A stretch of 64,000 bases of DNA, from IMG/VR virus record IMGVR_UViG_3300028731_000007, positions 1-64,000 of that record; one strand, 5' to 3'. The DNA comes from a virus. Positions 49,501 to 57,709 of this stretch are shown piece after piece. The position numbers and the translations under genes were made by a program. Numbering within the stretch: the stretch's first letter is position 1; every line of letters starts with the position of its first letter. The notes under the pieces are model-generated. The model did no database searches. It saw only the letters and a list, made by a program, of their open reading frames with translations, and had not been told where the DNA came from.

Positions 49501-51190
49501 TTGCTAGGTCAGGACTGTCCTTCAGTAAATTGCGTACTTTCTTTTGATGCGGCAAGAACCCAATATTCGGAGCCAGCAACGGAATAGCTGGAATTTCCCA
49601 ATCAGGATCAACACCCTGATTAATTGCTGCATACCGATTGGCCTCATCATTGGTGCGTACCCATTCCATCCGTGATGCATATTTAGCAATCAGGGTTAGC
49701 CAGGGCAGCATTTCAGTAACAGAGGCTACACTCCATTTCGTGTACACGGCCTCCAGGTTTTCATTGATAGCTGTTTCAAGGATAGCGAAATACCGGGCCA
49801 ATGATCTGAATGGCCCGAAACCTGTTTCGCTTATTTCGGAAAACTTAATTGATGATCGATCTTCATATCTTTGATGAAGTACCACAGATGCTTTAAACCA
49901 GTCTTGTGGACCGGCCGCACTATCAAATGTATGTTGAAGCTGCGGCTCTAGGGCTAGGCCCTCAAAATCCGAATCTTGAATGCATGAACGAAAGAAATTG
50001 GGATCAATGCCTGCGCTCTTGCCCATGCGAGCAAACCAGTCTACTTTTTCTGACGTAATAAACCGGTTGTCCAACAGTTCACGGATGTGCGAAATATCTG
50101 CCTTGCGATGACGTGTTAGGTCCTCAACATGCAAGTTTCCCTGAGTGTTGGTGTACGAAAATTTGTTGTTCACCCAGTCAAGGGCCACCACCATGTTATG
50201 TGGGAGTTGCGTCCTAGCGTCAGTTTGTGAGCCTAATTCTAGGTTAGCTGAGGCTAGAGTAGATAAAGCAAAACAATCGTTGTGAGTCCCGGCCTGTGCA
50301 TAGCGATCTTCATAAACAATTGCGTTATTTCGATCTACTGTTAGAGGAATAAATTCGGGTTCGCCAACAGGTGAAATAGAAATATTGTACTTATTTGTAC
50401 GAGCGGATTCAACGTGATCTGGAGGCAAGCCAAACACGATTTTCGAAATCGGAAACGAAGCAGTGCTAGGCAGTCCTCGTTCGCCAAAGCCTGAACCTAC
50501 CCAGTGCAGAATCAATGGATAGATATCGATGTCACGAATCTGAGACCACTCGGTGGTCGTTAGTTGTTCGGCCTCGTCCTTAGCTATTTTGAAGTCCGCA
50601 AAAATGATGTACAGATGTCCTCTAACTTGGACTTTTAATTCTAAGAAGCAATTGAGCAACGCCTGTTTAGTTGTGGCCTTGATGTCTTTCAGGTTAGCGA
50701 TAACAGTAGCTGCCGGGACACTTCTTGTGGACACAAAAGAAAGGGATTCGTCACCCAAAAGTTCAGCAAATTCTTTGTACTCTTGAACCTGCTGCATGTT
50801 GGCTTCTGGACCATGCGTTTTCTCACCCAGAAACCAGTCTTTCAAGAAGGCTAATGGCGCACCCCACGTGTCCTTGCTAAAAGATGCCAGCGGCAATGAC
50901 ACCTCGTAATGAGGAATATGTGCATCGTCTACTTTGTTGATTGATAAATAGGTCTTCGGATTTATTTTTCTTAATTTTTCGGCCAACAATCGACTGGAGC
51001 CACGGCGTGGGTCTGCAACAATCGAAGGAAAGAAGGTTGACGCCCACAAAGTAGTCAGAAAGAAAGACGGACTCCCACTGTATTTTTCTGTGTAGAAATG
51101 CATGAAGCGCTCACCCATAAGACGTCGGTTGAGCTTCAGGTGCTGAGGTACCACCAAATTCGATTTGGGCCTTAGCTTGTCTTTTAGCAT
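46532..51190 (-). CDS. Giant SNF2/DEAH-type helicase-like protein (1552 aa)
   Basis: An unrecognised ~560-residue N-terminal region precedes an SF2 core: Q-region-like FLPHQKKVRNLL, Walker A PVQAGGGKSLLL (about residue 570), DEAH box SALDEAHRVKNN (about 693), then the second RecA lobe with GKVLIFTNNIISAEEI and motif VI-like LEQGNSRIDRPE (about 1028). An Asp/Ser-rich linker (about 1190-1210) leads to a C-terminal ~340-residue region that includes basic KIKKQETKIKVREYKVR. It could remodel DNA-protein complexes or be injected with the DNA as an anti-restriction protein. It is encoded among head genes and lacks the AAxRL tag. The upstream gap has only a weak ribosome-binding site. Confidence 0.85.
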   Translation of the reverse strand: MLKDKLRPKSNLVVPQHLKLNRRLMGERFMHFYTEKYSGSPSFFLTTLWASTFFPSIVADPRRGSSRLLAEKLRKINPKTYLSINKVDDAHIPHYEVSLPLASFSKDTWGAPLAFLKDWFLGEKTHGPEANMQQVQEYKEFAELLGDESLSFVSTRSVPAATVIANLKDIKATTKQALLNCFLELKVQVRGHLYIIFADFKIAKDEAEQLTTTEWSQIRDIDIYPLILHWVGSGFGERGLPSTASFPISKIVFGLPPDHVESARTNKYNISISPVGEPEFIPLTVDRNNAIVYEDRYAQAGTHNDCFALSTLASANLELGSQTDARTQLPHNMVVALDWVNNKFSYTNTQGNLHVEDLTRHRKADISHIRELLDNRFITSEKVDWFARMGKSAGIDPNFFRSCIQDSDFEGLALEPQLQHTFDSAAGPQDWFKASVVLHQRYEDRSSIKFSEISETGFGPFRSLARYFAILETAINENLEAVYTKWSVASVTEMLPWLTLIAKYASRMEWVRTNDEANRYAAINQGVDPDWEIPAIPLLAPNIGFLPHQKKVRNLLKDSPDLAILPVQAGGGKSLLLITDILYEIKENSNDPYIVLCPGHLVSNYVKEVAYFTNGQLNVLAITNSAIRQLGFARLQTLFEQAPRNTVVFVAYDTLSYVPKGFNRIINYGTTPIQVFPVIDFLRQFDFGYSALDEAHRVKNNTARTRAAMMLITDIPKKRLASGTMVHDSPSDLALQIMALDPTLFGSRENFNNTYGLIVKSDRVVEWKPGAQVQIMLKIRSRIVEARAMRKEWAALLPSKREWIGGVTLTPNQQSVYNDLLAGALKKMQEDSIKGSRKKALALRKFFAQDVEGEAPEDFDYDNPVDEDSGELTETAIMPYLATLEQFIIAPGKIAPDQLQGEDAISPKVLAILERVRLHIFGGLITDPDTGEKVQYGPFPGKVLIFTNNIISAEEIYELAGPELKECGILYKAHRKIEDGAKYEKIKTIRWMAGVEASMNEGLNFQHSDRLIRCESPWNPGTLEQGNSRIDRPELKKEEFRKEIFFDTVVADRTIDITKSARLISKVIAAAKFENADNAEYSTIPDVPTISMTIDSIIEFNSWVALGPDNPGLLDYAKAQAVYVKVRDEDYRQYKEDYIAKYGKAPALELIPVAEAPADTKLLTSTVYTPGMNLFGAEALGLIRIDEFLNLNTNIDSDSDDDDENEFSDDSGSDQVSIERKQKAQELKHRLVHTEYGNGYISKCAPNNALITIDLLNSYSVQTHKSQVFLLAPDSVAHDTREQLLTLVGDFPVTRSINTLATSWKPSKGLAAKIKKQETKIKVREYKVRERQRKADTTIRLEFVVANGFLGIDYVMTNSSQAAIQLLTKCGLRPMSDFYYSEVKNAAALRNQFKLWRQKGLTPDPSVYKNGVRESLQAMLHLLVEEEVSDHESVVKALSKSKTVNFYQLQHKPNNDKHVYKPYPMIQNGVPYLVLPAVGQAGTKAAMRFKRPTYEWHKSESTMSFYGSVKEVRDVVRKIVALGMTITNAKSLSREFNKLRKLKFRQTENNTI

Positions 51191-51290
51191 AAGTTTCCGT
51201 AAAAATTAGGGTAAGACATGGACTTAATATTGTACATCAATTCTCAAAGCTATCAATCCTGATTGCAAAATCTGATCAGCAAATAGAAAA

Positions 51291-51316
51291 GAGCCCACCT
51301 TATTAGGGATGGGCTC
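51291..51316 (-). terminator. Rho-independent terminator
   Basis: On the minus strand GAGCCCA...TGGGCTC with a 12-nt loop is followed by TTTTCTATTT. It lies between the membrane protein gene and the giant helicase gene. The rest of the gap (51191-51343) holds no recognised signal. Confidence 0.82.
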
Positions 51317-51343
51317 TGGACTGACAAATGAAAGGGCCTACTC

Positions 51344-51718
51344 TTATTTACTAACGCTCGTAGTATCCGGCGAACTTGAAACGATAGTTGTTTCAGACAC
51401 GGCGCTAGGCACCGTAACTACAGTTGAGGAAACAATAGAGCCGGAACTTGTGGAACCGGAACCAGAAGCTGACGCACTCGCAGCACTGGTCTCAGTCTTA
51501 GCTGCTTCTTTCTTGACCGCCGATGCAACGTCTAAAGCTACTTTCTGCACGTCCGTGTCGATGGTGGTCAGGAAGTGACCTAGCAGGGTTGGATTGGTAC
51601 GCAACAAATAGCGGTAGACCAAGACACCTAGGACTAAACCAATCAAAAGAAAGGGCACGTCAACAGCCAGGCGTACAGCGGTTTCAACCGCACTCACAAT
51701 AGTGGTGACATCATTCAT
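51344..51718 (-). CDS. Single-span membrane protein with Ser/Thr-rich tail (124 aa)
   Basis: One transmembrane helix (VPFLLIGLVLGVLVYRYLL, about residues 20-40) is followed by a short helical segment (TLLGHFLTTIDTDVQKVALD) and a low-complexity Ser/Thr/Val tail. AAAAGGA precedes ATG 51718. It could be an envelope-associated or ejection-related protein. No family is recognised. Confidence 0.66.
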   Translation of the reverse strand: MNDVTTIVSAVETAVRLAVDVPFLLIGLVLGVLVYRYLLRTNPTLLGHFLTTIDTDVQKVALDVASAVKKEAAKTETSAASASASGSGSTSSGSIVSSTVVTVPSAVSETTIVSSSPDTTSVSK

Positions 51719-51731
51719 TTCTTTTTTCCTT

Positions 51732-52463
51732 TTAAATAAGACGGCGTAGGGTCTTCAACGGTCGTGCTGACATCATGACTGGACGCCATAAAATATCCAA
51801 CACGAATTTCTCAATTTCTGCCTTTGACGGCAATTGATTGGTAGGCAAATCAGGGAAAATAGGACACACAATTTCGTAACCTAGATGCCAACGTTGATCC
51901 ATTGATCTGGAATAGTCGTTGTACGCAAATAGTGTAAGTCCGTCCATCAATTGACGCCTGTAATGTCCGTTAAGCGTGTCTAACTGGAATTTAGGGTAGG
52001 GTGTGCGCTTCAACCATTCAACAAACGTTGGATCCTTTACGTTGACATCAGCATTAACTGTTAGCACGAATCCTTTGTCAGTTACTTTGACCTCTCTGGT
52101 AGTCGACTTGATAAATAGGTTACCAAACAAATCGGTTAGATTCACGAACTTGACGAAGGCCCGACGACGCTCAGTCAAATACGTTGAAATCTGATCATTG
52201 CGTGACTGGCTAACGTTCTGGAACGGAAACAAATCATGAACCATACACAGATCAACGTATCTGCGAATAGCTACAGACCAGTCAAGAATCGAATTGTTTG
52301 TGACCTCCGATTCAGTAACTGCCTGAGCCCAGGCCAATCGATTGTTCTGATTAAAAGCCAACGGAAATCCTTCAATCGTTGGCTTCCGTGCTTGCTGCAG
52401 AACGGGAATTCCCAAGTTACTGAGAAATGGATGCTGCGTCTGTTCCTCACGTTCACGACTCAT
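51732..52463 (-). CDS. Hypothetical head/neck-region protein (243 aa)
   Basis: Not recognised. A soluble alpha/beta protein (SILDWSVAIRRYVDLCMVHD, then YEIVCPIFPDLPTNQLPSKA) lying in the structural cluster. No catalytic motif is visible. A neck or connector role is possible from context only. Confidence 0.62.
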   Translation of the reverse strand: MSREREEQTQHPFLSNLGIPVLQQARKPTIEGFPLAFNQNNRLAWAQAVTESEVTNNSILDWSVAIRRYVDLCMVHDLFPFQNVSQSRNDQISTYLTERRRAFVKFVNLTDLFGNLFIKSTTREVKVTDKGFVLTVNADVNVKDPTFVEWLKRTPYPKFQLDTLNGHYRRQLMDGLTLFAYNDYSRSMDQRWHLGYEIVCPIFPDLPTNQLPSKAEIEKFVLDILWRPVMMSARPLKTLRRLI

Positions 52464-52465
52464 GA

Positions 52466-52915
52466 TTAACCCGCACTTTCAGTCAGACGTAAAGCGGCTT
52501 TGAGTTGCATGGGTGCAACGCCGTCACTAATCATTGCATCTTTGTCACCGTCAATTCCGGTCCCCACATCGTTGATGCCAACACCGTCATTTAATGTTGA
52601 ATCCTGCAATGCTTGCTGGCTAGTAGTTCCCGCTGGTGCCCCGTCATTTAACACCAAGTCTTCAACGCTAGTTGTGTTCGGATCGTACTCGCCGTCCAGC
52701 ACTTCTTCGCTCTCTGTCTGGGGTGGTTGAACTATTTCAGCCACTACTTCTTGTTCAATTTCGTTGGTGTCGGCCAACATGGCATAAGCAATTGATTCTA
52801 AACTTTCATGATCAACACCAACGGACTCAGCCAGCGCGTGGAACTGAGCATCAGACGGTTCAGGATTGATCTGAAGAAACAAAGCAATTAGGCTTACAAG
52901 TTTTTGATTATCCAT
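52466..52915 (-). CDS. Protein with C-terminal AAxRL tag (149 aa)
   Basis: I chose ATG 52915 (MDNQKLVSLIALFLQINPEP); an in-frame GTG at 52939 would overlap the upstream gene. A short helical N-terminal domain is followed by an acidic, Asp/Thr/Gln-rich linker. The last residues are PMQLKAALRLTESAG, a clear AAxRL tag with a following Glu. It is the only protein in the window with the tag solely at the C-terminus. Confidence 0.66.
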   Translation of the reverse strand: MDNQKLVSLIALFLQINPEPSDAQFHALAESVGVDHESLESIAYAMLADTNEIEQEVVAEIVQPPQTESEEVLDGEYDPNTTSVEDLVLNDGAPAGTTSQQALQDSTLNDGVGINDVGTGIDGDKDAMISDGVAPMQLKAALRLTESAG

Positions 52916-52928
52916 GACAGGTTTCTCT

Positions 52929-53309
52929 CTATAGGGCACGCAATTGGGACAGGACTTCGTCTAGTCCAGGTACCTTTTTATTTACTTCCGTTGCTGCTTT
53001 TCCGATTGAAGCCAGTAAGCTTTGATCATCCGAGCCTTCGGCCTTTAATTCGTACTTGTATTTAGAGGCCTTGAAATAAAAGTTTAAGTCCTCATCAACC
53101 GTACTGAAGTTCAAGACCGCTTGATACTCGGAAGTGCGCCAGATCAAAGACTGGTTGGTAGACGATCTATCATCCAGCAGAAAATGAATGCCTAGAATTC
53201 TTTTTAGAATGGTCAGCACGTTTTCCACGTCCTCGGGACCTGCCTCTATGTTGGTGCCTTTCTCATCGGCGTCTGCCAATAGGCGTAGGGCTGCTGTGAT
53301 CATGGTCAT
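52929..53309 (-). CDS. Small AAxRL-tagged protein (126 aa)
   Basis: The N-terminus MTMITAALRLLADADEKG carries the tag. The body is a compact alpha/beta domain (VENVLTILKRILGIHFLLDD, then LNFYFKASKYKYELKAEGSD), similar in layout to the 30553-30909 protein. AAAAGG precedes the ATG. Probably an internal virion protein by inference; no enzyme motif. Confidence 0.68.
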   Translation of the reverse strand: MTMITAALRLLADADEKGTNIEAGPEDVENVLTILKRILGIHFLLDDRSSTNQSLIWRTSEYQAVLNFSTVDEDLNFYFKASKYKYELKAEGSDDQSLLASIGKAATEVNKKVPGLDEVLSQLRAL

Positions 53310-53337
53310 AATTACCTTTTCAGAAGCTAATGTTGGT

Positions 53338-53664
53338 TCATCTTTTCTTTAATTGTGCTGCTCTAACTAAATGTGGGTGCCTACGGTCGTGACAGGCCTG
53401 GCACAAAAGAATTAAGTTAGATAAATTATTGGTGCCACCAGCGTTTAACGGCTGTATGTGGTGAACCTCAGATCCAGGCTTTAAACAACGGGTGCCCCTA
53501 ATTAAGGCCTGGCACACACCTTTATCCCTAGCATAGGCCTTGGCTCTGAGTTCCCACCAAGAATTGTTCTGGGTGAACCCATTGACCGTCGAATAACTGT
53601 CTCTTTTTATGCTGGCTACGCCATGCACATTTCGGGCTCTTGGTCGTGATCTGCGCGCCAGCAT
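53338..53664 (-). CDS. HNH endonuclease (108 aa)
   Basis: The classic HNH core is visible: RDKGVCQALIRGTRC, then GSEVHHIQPLNAGGTNNLSN, and LILLCQACHDRRHPH, with the Cys pairs of a zinc-binding HNH fold. The basic N-terminus (ARRSRPRARN) may bind DNA. AGGA precedes ATG 53664. It may be a homing nuclease or a packaging-associated HNH protein; it lies amid structural and tagged genes rather than next to a terminase. Confidence 0.88.
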   Translation of the reverse strand: MLARRSRPRARNVHGVASIKRDSYSTVNGFTQNNSWWELRAKAYARDKGVCQALIRGTRCLKPGSEVHHIQPLNAGGTNNLSNLILLCQACHDRRHPHLVRAAQLKKR

Positions 53665-53677
53665 AATTAATTCCTAT

Positions 53678-54166
53678 TTACGATAGAATAGCCGGAGCCG
53701 TAGCGGAAATTGCGGGCACCTGGTTACCGCCAACAGTCGGGACCACCGAAGCTGTAAACGTACCGGCCGCACTATAGGTATAAGTCAGGTGAGGTACTGT
53801 GGTAACCTGCGGGGATGAACCGTCACCCAGGTGCCAAGAATACGAAGTACCTGTAGCTCCGGTCTCGGTCAGGGTCCATGTAACAGGTGTAGATGCATGG
53901 GCACCAGTCAATGGAGTACCGGCCAACGTTGCATGATAGTCATCGATCTCTACAGCGTCCAACACGGATACAGGCATGATCGATGGATAAGCAAACCCGT
54001 AATTAGTTTGATACTTGCTGTATGCAACACCACCTTTGTAGGTAGCAGCTGCAGCGAACTTATCGTAGGATGCTTGGTCAATTCCTTCCCAATTGGAGCC
54101 AGCGCTGGTTGGTAGTCCAGCAGCAACCAAGGCCGCTTTAGCATTCGTGTAATTTACAGTAGTCAT
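53678..54166 (-). CDS. PKD-domain virion protein (162 aa)
   Basis: I chose ATG 54166 (MTTVNYTNAKAALVAAG), with GAGG 7 nt upstream and 8 nt after the preceding stop. The first ~65 residues match the helical N-terminal domain of 45990-46487, including YGFAYPS. The C-terminal ~80 residues form a PKD/Ig-like domain (YSWHLGDGSSPQVTTVPHLT, then YSAAGTFTASVV). Such domains decorate many phage virions and may bind cell-surface sugars. Probably a capsid-surface or tail decoration protein. Confidence 0.78.
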   Translation of the reverse strand: MTTVNYTNAKAALVAAGLPTSAGSNWEGIDQASYDKFAAAATYKGGVAYSKYQTNYGFAYPSIMPVSVLDAVEIDDYHATLAGTPLTGAHASTPVTWTLTETGATGTSYSWHLGDGSSPQVTTVPHLTYTYSAAGTFTASVVPTVGGNQVPAISATAPAILS

Positions 54167-54174
54167 TGTTAGCC

Positions 54175-54522
54175 TCAAATGGAAAAGAAAATTCTTAACG
54201 CTACCTGCACGCGCTGCAAGCATACGCCGTCGTTACCCTTAACCGCGAACGAAACCCTTTTGAATATTCCAGGGCTTGCATTCATGGCGTACTTTAAACG
54301 GTTCAAAACTTCAACAGAGGCTTCGGCCTCACGTCCAACATCCTCTGGATTGCTCTTGTGGAACATCAAATGTGGGTGTACGAATTTATAAATTAAGCCG
54401 TGCTTGCGCAACTCGGCCTGTATTTTACGAAGCTCATCACCTTTACCTTCGTGAATTTGAGCCTCTACTTTTTGTTCTTCATCTTCTATAGCTTTCAGTC
54501 TCTGAGCTGCATGCACGTACAT
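54175..54522 (-). CDS. Small AAxRL-tagged protein (115 aa)
   Basis: The N-terminus MYVHAAQRLKAIEDEEQK carries the tag with a following Ile-Glu. The body is alpha/beta with AELRKHGLIYKFVHPHLMFH and EDVGREAEASVEVLNRLKYA, in the small-domain style of other tagged proteins. AAGGA precedes the ATG. Confidence 0.67.
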   Translation of the reverse strand: MYVHAAQRLKAIEDEEQKVEAQIHEGKGDELRKIQAELRKHGLIYKFVHPHLMFHKSNPEDVGREAEASVEVLNRLKYAMNASPGIFKRVSFAVKGNDGVCLQRVQVALRIFFSI

Positions 54523-54558
54523 TAATTATCCTTATAGTTCAAAACTGACTCATAAATT

Positions 54559-54993
54559 CTATTGCGGTGGATTTCCAGCTGGTGTAACTGAATTATCCTG
54601 GGGTCCACCCATTCCCACTCCACCCACATTAGAATTAGCCGGGATTTGGTTGCTACCGTAGCTGAAGTCCGTGCGTCCTCGACTAGTCGTCCATTGATTG
54701 ATGGCCTGGGCGGCTGTCCATATCCCCATGTACGTAGTGAAGTACACACTGTCCATTCGATTTTGTAGCGCTAAATACACCAAGAGCCAAGTACTCATGA
54801 CTAGAGCCGTGAGTTGCCCTAGTTTATGAATAGAAGGTTGCTTGGTTTGCTCATCAACGATTAATGACCGTAGGTCTAAATTATCTTTAGTTCGTTGTAC
54901 TACCCATAAAAGTATTAGGGCAATGACCACTATTGCCAACAGGACAAAGGCCATGGGATTTTGAACAATGAACGAAAGTACGGTATTAAACAT
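54559..54993 (-). CDS. Membrane protein (144 aa)
   Basis: Hydrophobic segments are at about residues 12-32 (NPMAFVLLAIVVIALILLWV), 58-77 (LTALVMSTWLLVYLALQ) and a weaker one at 82-97. A Gly/Asn/Pro-rich C-terminal tail follows. The layout is like small phage envelope or holin-like proteins, but the classical holin is elsewhere (4481). Function unknown. Confidence 0.64.
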   Translation of the reverse strand: MFNTVLSFIVQNPMAFVLLAIVVIALILLWVVQRTKDNLDLRSLIVDEQTKQPSIHKLGQLTALVMSTWLLVYLALQNRMDSVYFTTYMGIWTAAQAINQWTTSRGRTDFSYGSNQIPANSNVGGVGMGGPQDNSVTPAGNPPQ

Positions 54994-55071
54994 GAGTGAG
55001 CTCCGTGAGCCTAGACCTACATCTACTATGGGTTTATTTTTTGAATGCTTGTGACTGTGATTGTGAGACTA

Positions 55072-55084
55072 TTACTATTAAATT
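55072..55084 (-). promoter_or_regulatory. AATTTAATAGTAA element
   Basis: Minus-strand AATTTAATAGTAA, identical to the site at 60330. It is 78 nt upstream of the 54993 start and overlaps the stop of the preceding gene. Confidence 0.48.
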
Positions 55085-55379
55085 AGTGCCAGTAACTTAA
55101 GTTCAGGTTTCCACCGTGGACCCCAATAGAGATTTCATGATTGGCTTTGGTGTACGTGTCCAGGCCGTCAACTTCGGATGCCTTCTTTGCGTAGCTAAAA
55201 CCTGCGATCTCTAAGTTATGAATAAAACGTGCGGCCTTTTCATAAGCATCTTTAGGTGAACTGCATCTGAAAATATTGGTGCCCAGTTTAAGTTTGAACC
55301 CACCTTCTTTTTCTAGGTCCTCACCGGCATAAACCGTAGTAGTTGAGGCCAGTATTCGCTGACGTGCATTTGTTTTCAT
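55083..55379 (-). CDS. Small AAxRL-like tagged protein (98 aa)
   Basis: The N-terminus MKTNARQRILASTTTVYAG is a variant tag (ARQRIL for AAQRLL). The body is a small alpha/beta domain (FKLKLGTNIFRCSSPKDAYE, then FIHNLEIAGFSYAKKA). The ribosome-binding site is weak. Probably an internal virion protein by analogy. Confidence 0.64.
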   Translation of the reverse strand: MKTNARQRILASTTTVYAGEDLEKEGGFKLKLGTNIFRCSSPKDAYEKAARFIHNLEIAGFSYAKKASEVDGLDTYTKANHEISIGVHGGNLNLSYWH

Positions 55380-55382
55380 AGT

Positions 55383-56915
55383 TTAAATTCCACGATTTCC
55401 AAAGTATCCTGGAGCATAAGCTCCCCACATTGAGGCCTGCGTAATCGTAATTCCTACGGCACCGATTGCTCCGTGTTGAAGTTGACCAGCGTTGACCGAT
55501 CCATCACCTGAAGTATTTCCCTTGATAATAAGATTGGTTTTGATCAGCTTCAATTCGTTATCTAATCGGGTTTGAATAGCAGTTGCAGCAGCCTCTAAAT
55601 ATTGAGTTCTATCTACGTCTAAACTAATTGCTGCACCTTGAAAATTAAAGGATTTCTCAGCCTCCGAAAGATAAGCACTGGCTAAGGCGGCAGCTTCACT
55701 GCATAGTAACCAAAATTCACGAATACCACCCAGTGCATTTGTGAACGTGAAATTAGTAAACTGTCCATAAGCGATATTGAATGCGTCACCACCACGGCGT
55801 AGCCAGGTTAAAATAGTTGAAGCAGGGAACAACATATCAGGTGTTCCATAAAGCGTAGTCCGTGCCTTATTAATCTTGGCTTTAACGTCATTGACCGCAC
55901 TCATGATCGACGGATTAACAACAAAGAAATCAGCATTTTCCTGATTGATGATTCCCGTATTAGTTGATGCCCAGTATTTCCAAATTATTTGGTAGGGAAC
56001 TAGGGATACGCCTAATCCCGAGGTATCTAATACACCAGCAAAGTACCAACCATTAGCAGTTCTTTCATAGGCTTGAATCTGGGTCGGGGCCACTACTTGA
56101 GTGGGTCCAGCCCATAATTCGACTGTCACATTATCATATAGCGTGTCCAACACAATTGAAACAGTAGCTGGTACACCCTGGAGCTCGACTGATGGTTGGG
56201 TACCCAATGGAACTGTGTTCAACCCCACCACCCGAACGTTCTCGAATTGAAAAAATACGTTCTGGCCTAGGTTCCCTGCTGTGGGATCAGGTGGTGTTCC
56301 ATACTCTTGACTTAGACTTAGCGTATATCTTAATTGATAGGCTTGTCCATCTAATGATGGTGGGACTGTAACGGGCACCGTAATAATAGATTTGGCAACT
56401 ACAGTATTGGCCAACCCATTTGATTGCACAGTGTAGTCGAAAGCATTACCTGCGGCATAAACAGTACCGTCTGAGGCTAGAAATTCCCAGGTAACAAAAC
56501 CACCGGAAGGGTCTATTTGCGGGGGAAACGCAAATACGGATGTTCCGACGGCTGCTTTACCGGCTTCTATTTCGTCTACTAAGTCTTGGAACGCATCTGG
56601 ATTTTCAGTGGTGTAAGGAATAAATTCTGCTTGTGAAACTGATGTGGCGACAGTGACGATGAATACACGAGCATTAGTAGTAATTGTTAACTGAAAGCCA
56701 TAACTAAGTCCGTCATTGCCGCCCGTAATCGTTAATCCAATTACCGAGCTAGTGCCTGTCGTGACTGTTGCTGACAAAGGAGTGCTAGTGACGGGACTGG
56801 CTGTACCTACAACGATGCTGGTGATTGTCTCAGCCCCAATCAACATTGAGGTTACATCAGCAATAACGGCTATATCTGTTGTTGGTGTCTTAAAATAAAC
56901 ATAAGGTACGGCCAT
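55383..56915 (-). CDS. Virion structural protein (510 aa)
   Basis: Residues 1 to about 330 are beta-rich and low in charge (repeated strands such as AVIADVTSMLIGAETITSIV and QAYQLRYTLSLSQEYGTPPD), reading like tandem Ig-type domains. The remaining part is helical (MSAVNDVKAKINKARTTLYG, then FWLLCSEAAALASAYLSEAE). It could be a neck, collar or baseplate component. AAGGA precedes ATG 56915. Confidence 0.72.
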   Translation of the reverse strand: MAVPYVYFKTPTTDIAVIADVTSMLIGAETITSIVVGTASPVTSTPLSATVTTGTSSVIGLTITGGNDGLSYGFQLTITTNARVFIVTVATSVSQAEFIPYTTENPDAFQDLVDEIEAGKAAVGTSVFAFPPQIDPSGGFVTWEFLASDGTVYAAGNAFDYTVQSNGLANTVVAKSIITVPVTVPPSLDGQAYQLRYTLSLSQEYGTPPDPTAGNLGQNVFFQFENVRVVGLNTVPLGTQPSVELQGVPATVSIVLDTLYDNVTVELWAGPTQVVAPTQIQAYERTANGWYFAGVLDTSGLGVSLVPYQIIWKYWASTNTGIINQENADFFVVNPSIMSAVNDVKAKINKARTTLYGTPDMLFPASTILTWLRRGGDAFNIAYGQFTNFTFTNALGGIREFWLLCSEAAALASAYLSEAEKSFNFQGAAISLDVDRTQYLEAAATAIQTRLDNELKLIKTNLIIKGNTSGDGSVNAGQLQHGAIGAVGITITQASMWGAYAPGYFGNRGI

Positions 56916-56918
56916 GAT

Positions 56919-57689
56919 TTATCCTTGAACGGGTGTACTTGGGAGCATTATATTATTGACGCCCATACCTGTTCGTGTAGGGTGGTCCCCAAACAAATCA
57001 GGCTCTGAATTTAAATCCTCTGTCGTGGTACCGAACCCAGGTTCGTCAACTAGTTTGGCACTAACTGAAGAACCGAGGTCCTTTAAGTCTTCAAAACTAA
57101 AAGAGGTTCCCAGCATCAAAAGTCGTATCAAATGTGACTTAGCTATTCTTTCTCTAGTCTTTGGTGACAATATTTCGAGACCCATCAGGTCAATAAGATA
57201 TGTAGGGAACACTGAAGCTAGGTTCCTCCACAACAGGTTGGCGGCTCTAGAATGTGAGTCACCGGTCATCAGACAATTACCGGCTTCAAGAAACCATGAA
57301 TAGATACTTGATACTATTTTCTGCTTCTGATGATCGGGATTAATCTCAGCATGAGGCGTGTATAGCTTGTTGCCCAGGGCACTTTTCAACTCCATGGTTT
57401 TACCATTGAACTGTGTGGCACCAATGCTATTAAAAGTCACCAACCCCACTAAAGAATCTTGAGGATAAGCATCAAGTAAATCGTCATGGATAAAAATATA
57501 GAAACTATAATTAAAGCTAGCTACGGTCAGCCAAATATTAGGTCTATCTGTTTCGACTATCCGTAATTCACCTTTCGCCTGAACCCTTAGCCATTCTTTG
57601 ATAACAGCATCATGATCGTAATTAGGGCCTTCAAATGTACGGAGGGCCAGCAGTCTTGATGCTGCATAAACTTTAGTTAAGCCTTCCAT
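56919..57689 (-). CDS. AAxRL-tagged protein (256 aa)
   Basis: The N-terminus MEGLTKVYAASRLLALRTFE carries the tag. The body is a soluble alpha/beta domain (WLTVASFNYSFYIFIHDDLL, then LKSALGNKLYTPHAEINPDH) with a helical second half and an acidic, disordered C-terminus. AAGG precedes the ATG. No enzyme motif is visible. Probably an internal virion protein. Confidence 0.67.
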   Translation of the reverse strand: MEGLTKVYAASRLLALRTFEGPNYDHDAVIKEWLRVQAKGELRIVETDRPNIWLTVASFNYSFYIFIHDDLLDAYPQDSLVGLVTFNSIGATQFNGKTMELKSALGNKLYTPHAEINPDHQKQKIVSSIYSWFLEAGNCLMTGDSHSRAANLLWRNLASVFPTYLIDLMGLEILSPKTRERIAKSHLIRLLMLGTSFSFEDLKDLGSSVSAKLVDEPGFGTTTEDLNSEPDLFGDHPTRTGMGVNNIMLPSTPVQG

Positions 57690-57709
57690 AGCTCGCCTTA
57701 TTAGATTAA

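Noticed and set aside
51345-51353. Minus-strand TAGTAAATA at the 3' end of the membrane protein gene
   Set aside because: A strong terminator lies between it and the helicase start 155 nt away, so it is unlikely to drive that gene.
53675-53683. TCGTAAATA before the HNH gene
   Set aside because: It is only 10 nt from the start codon and overlaps the stop of the preceding gene; one base also differs from the motif, so chance is likely.
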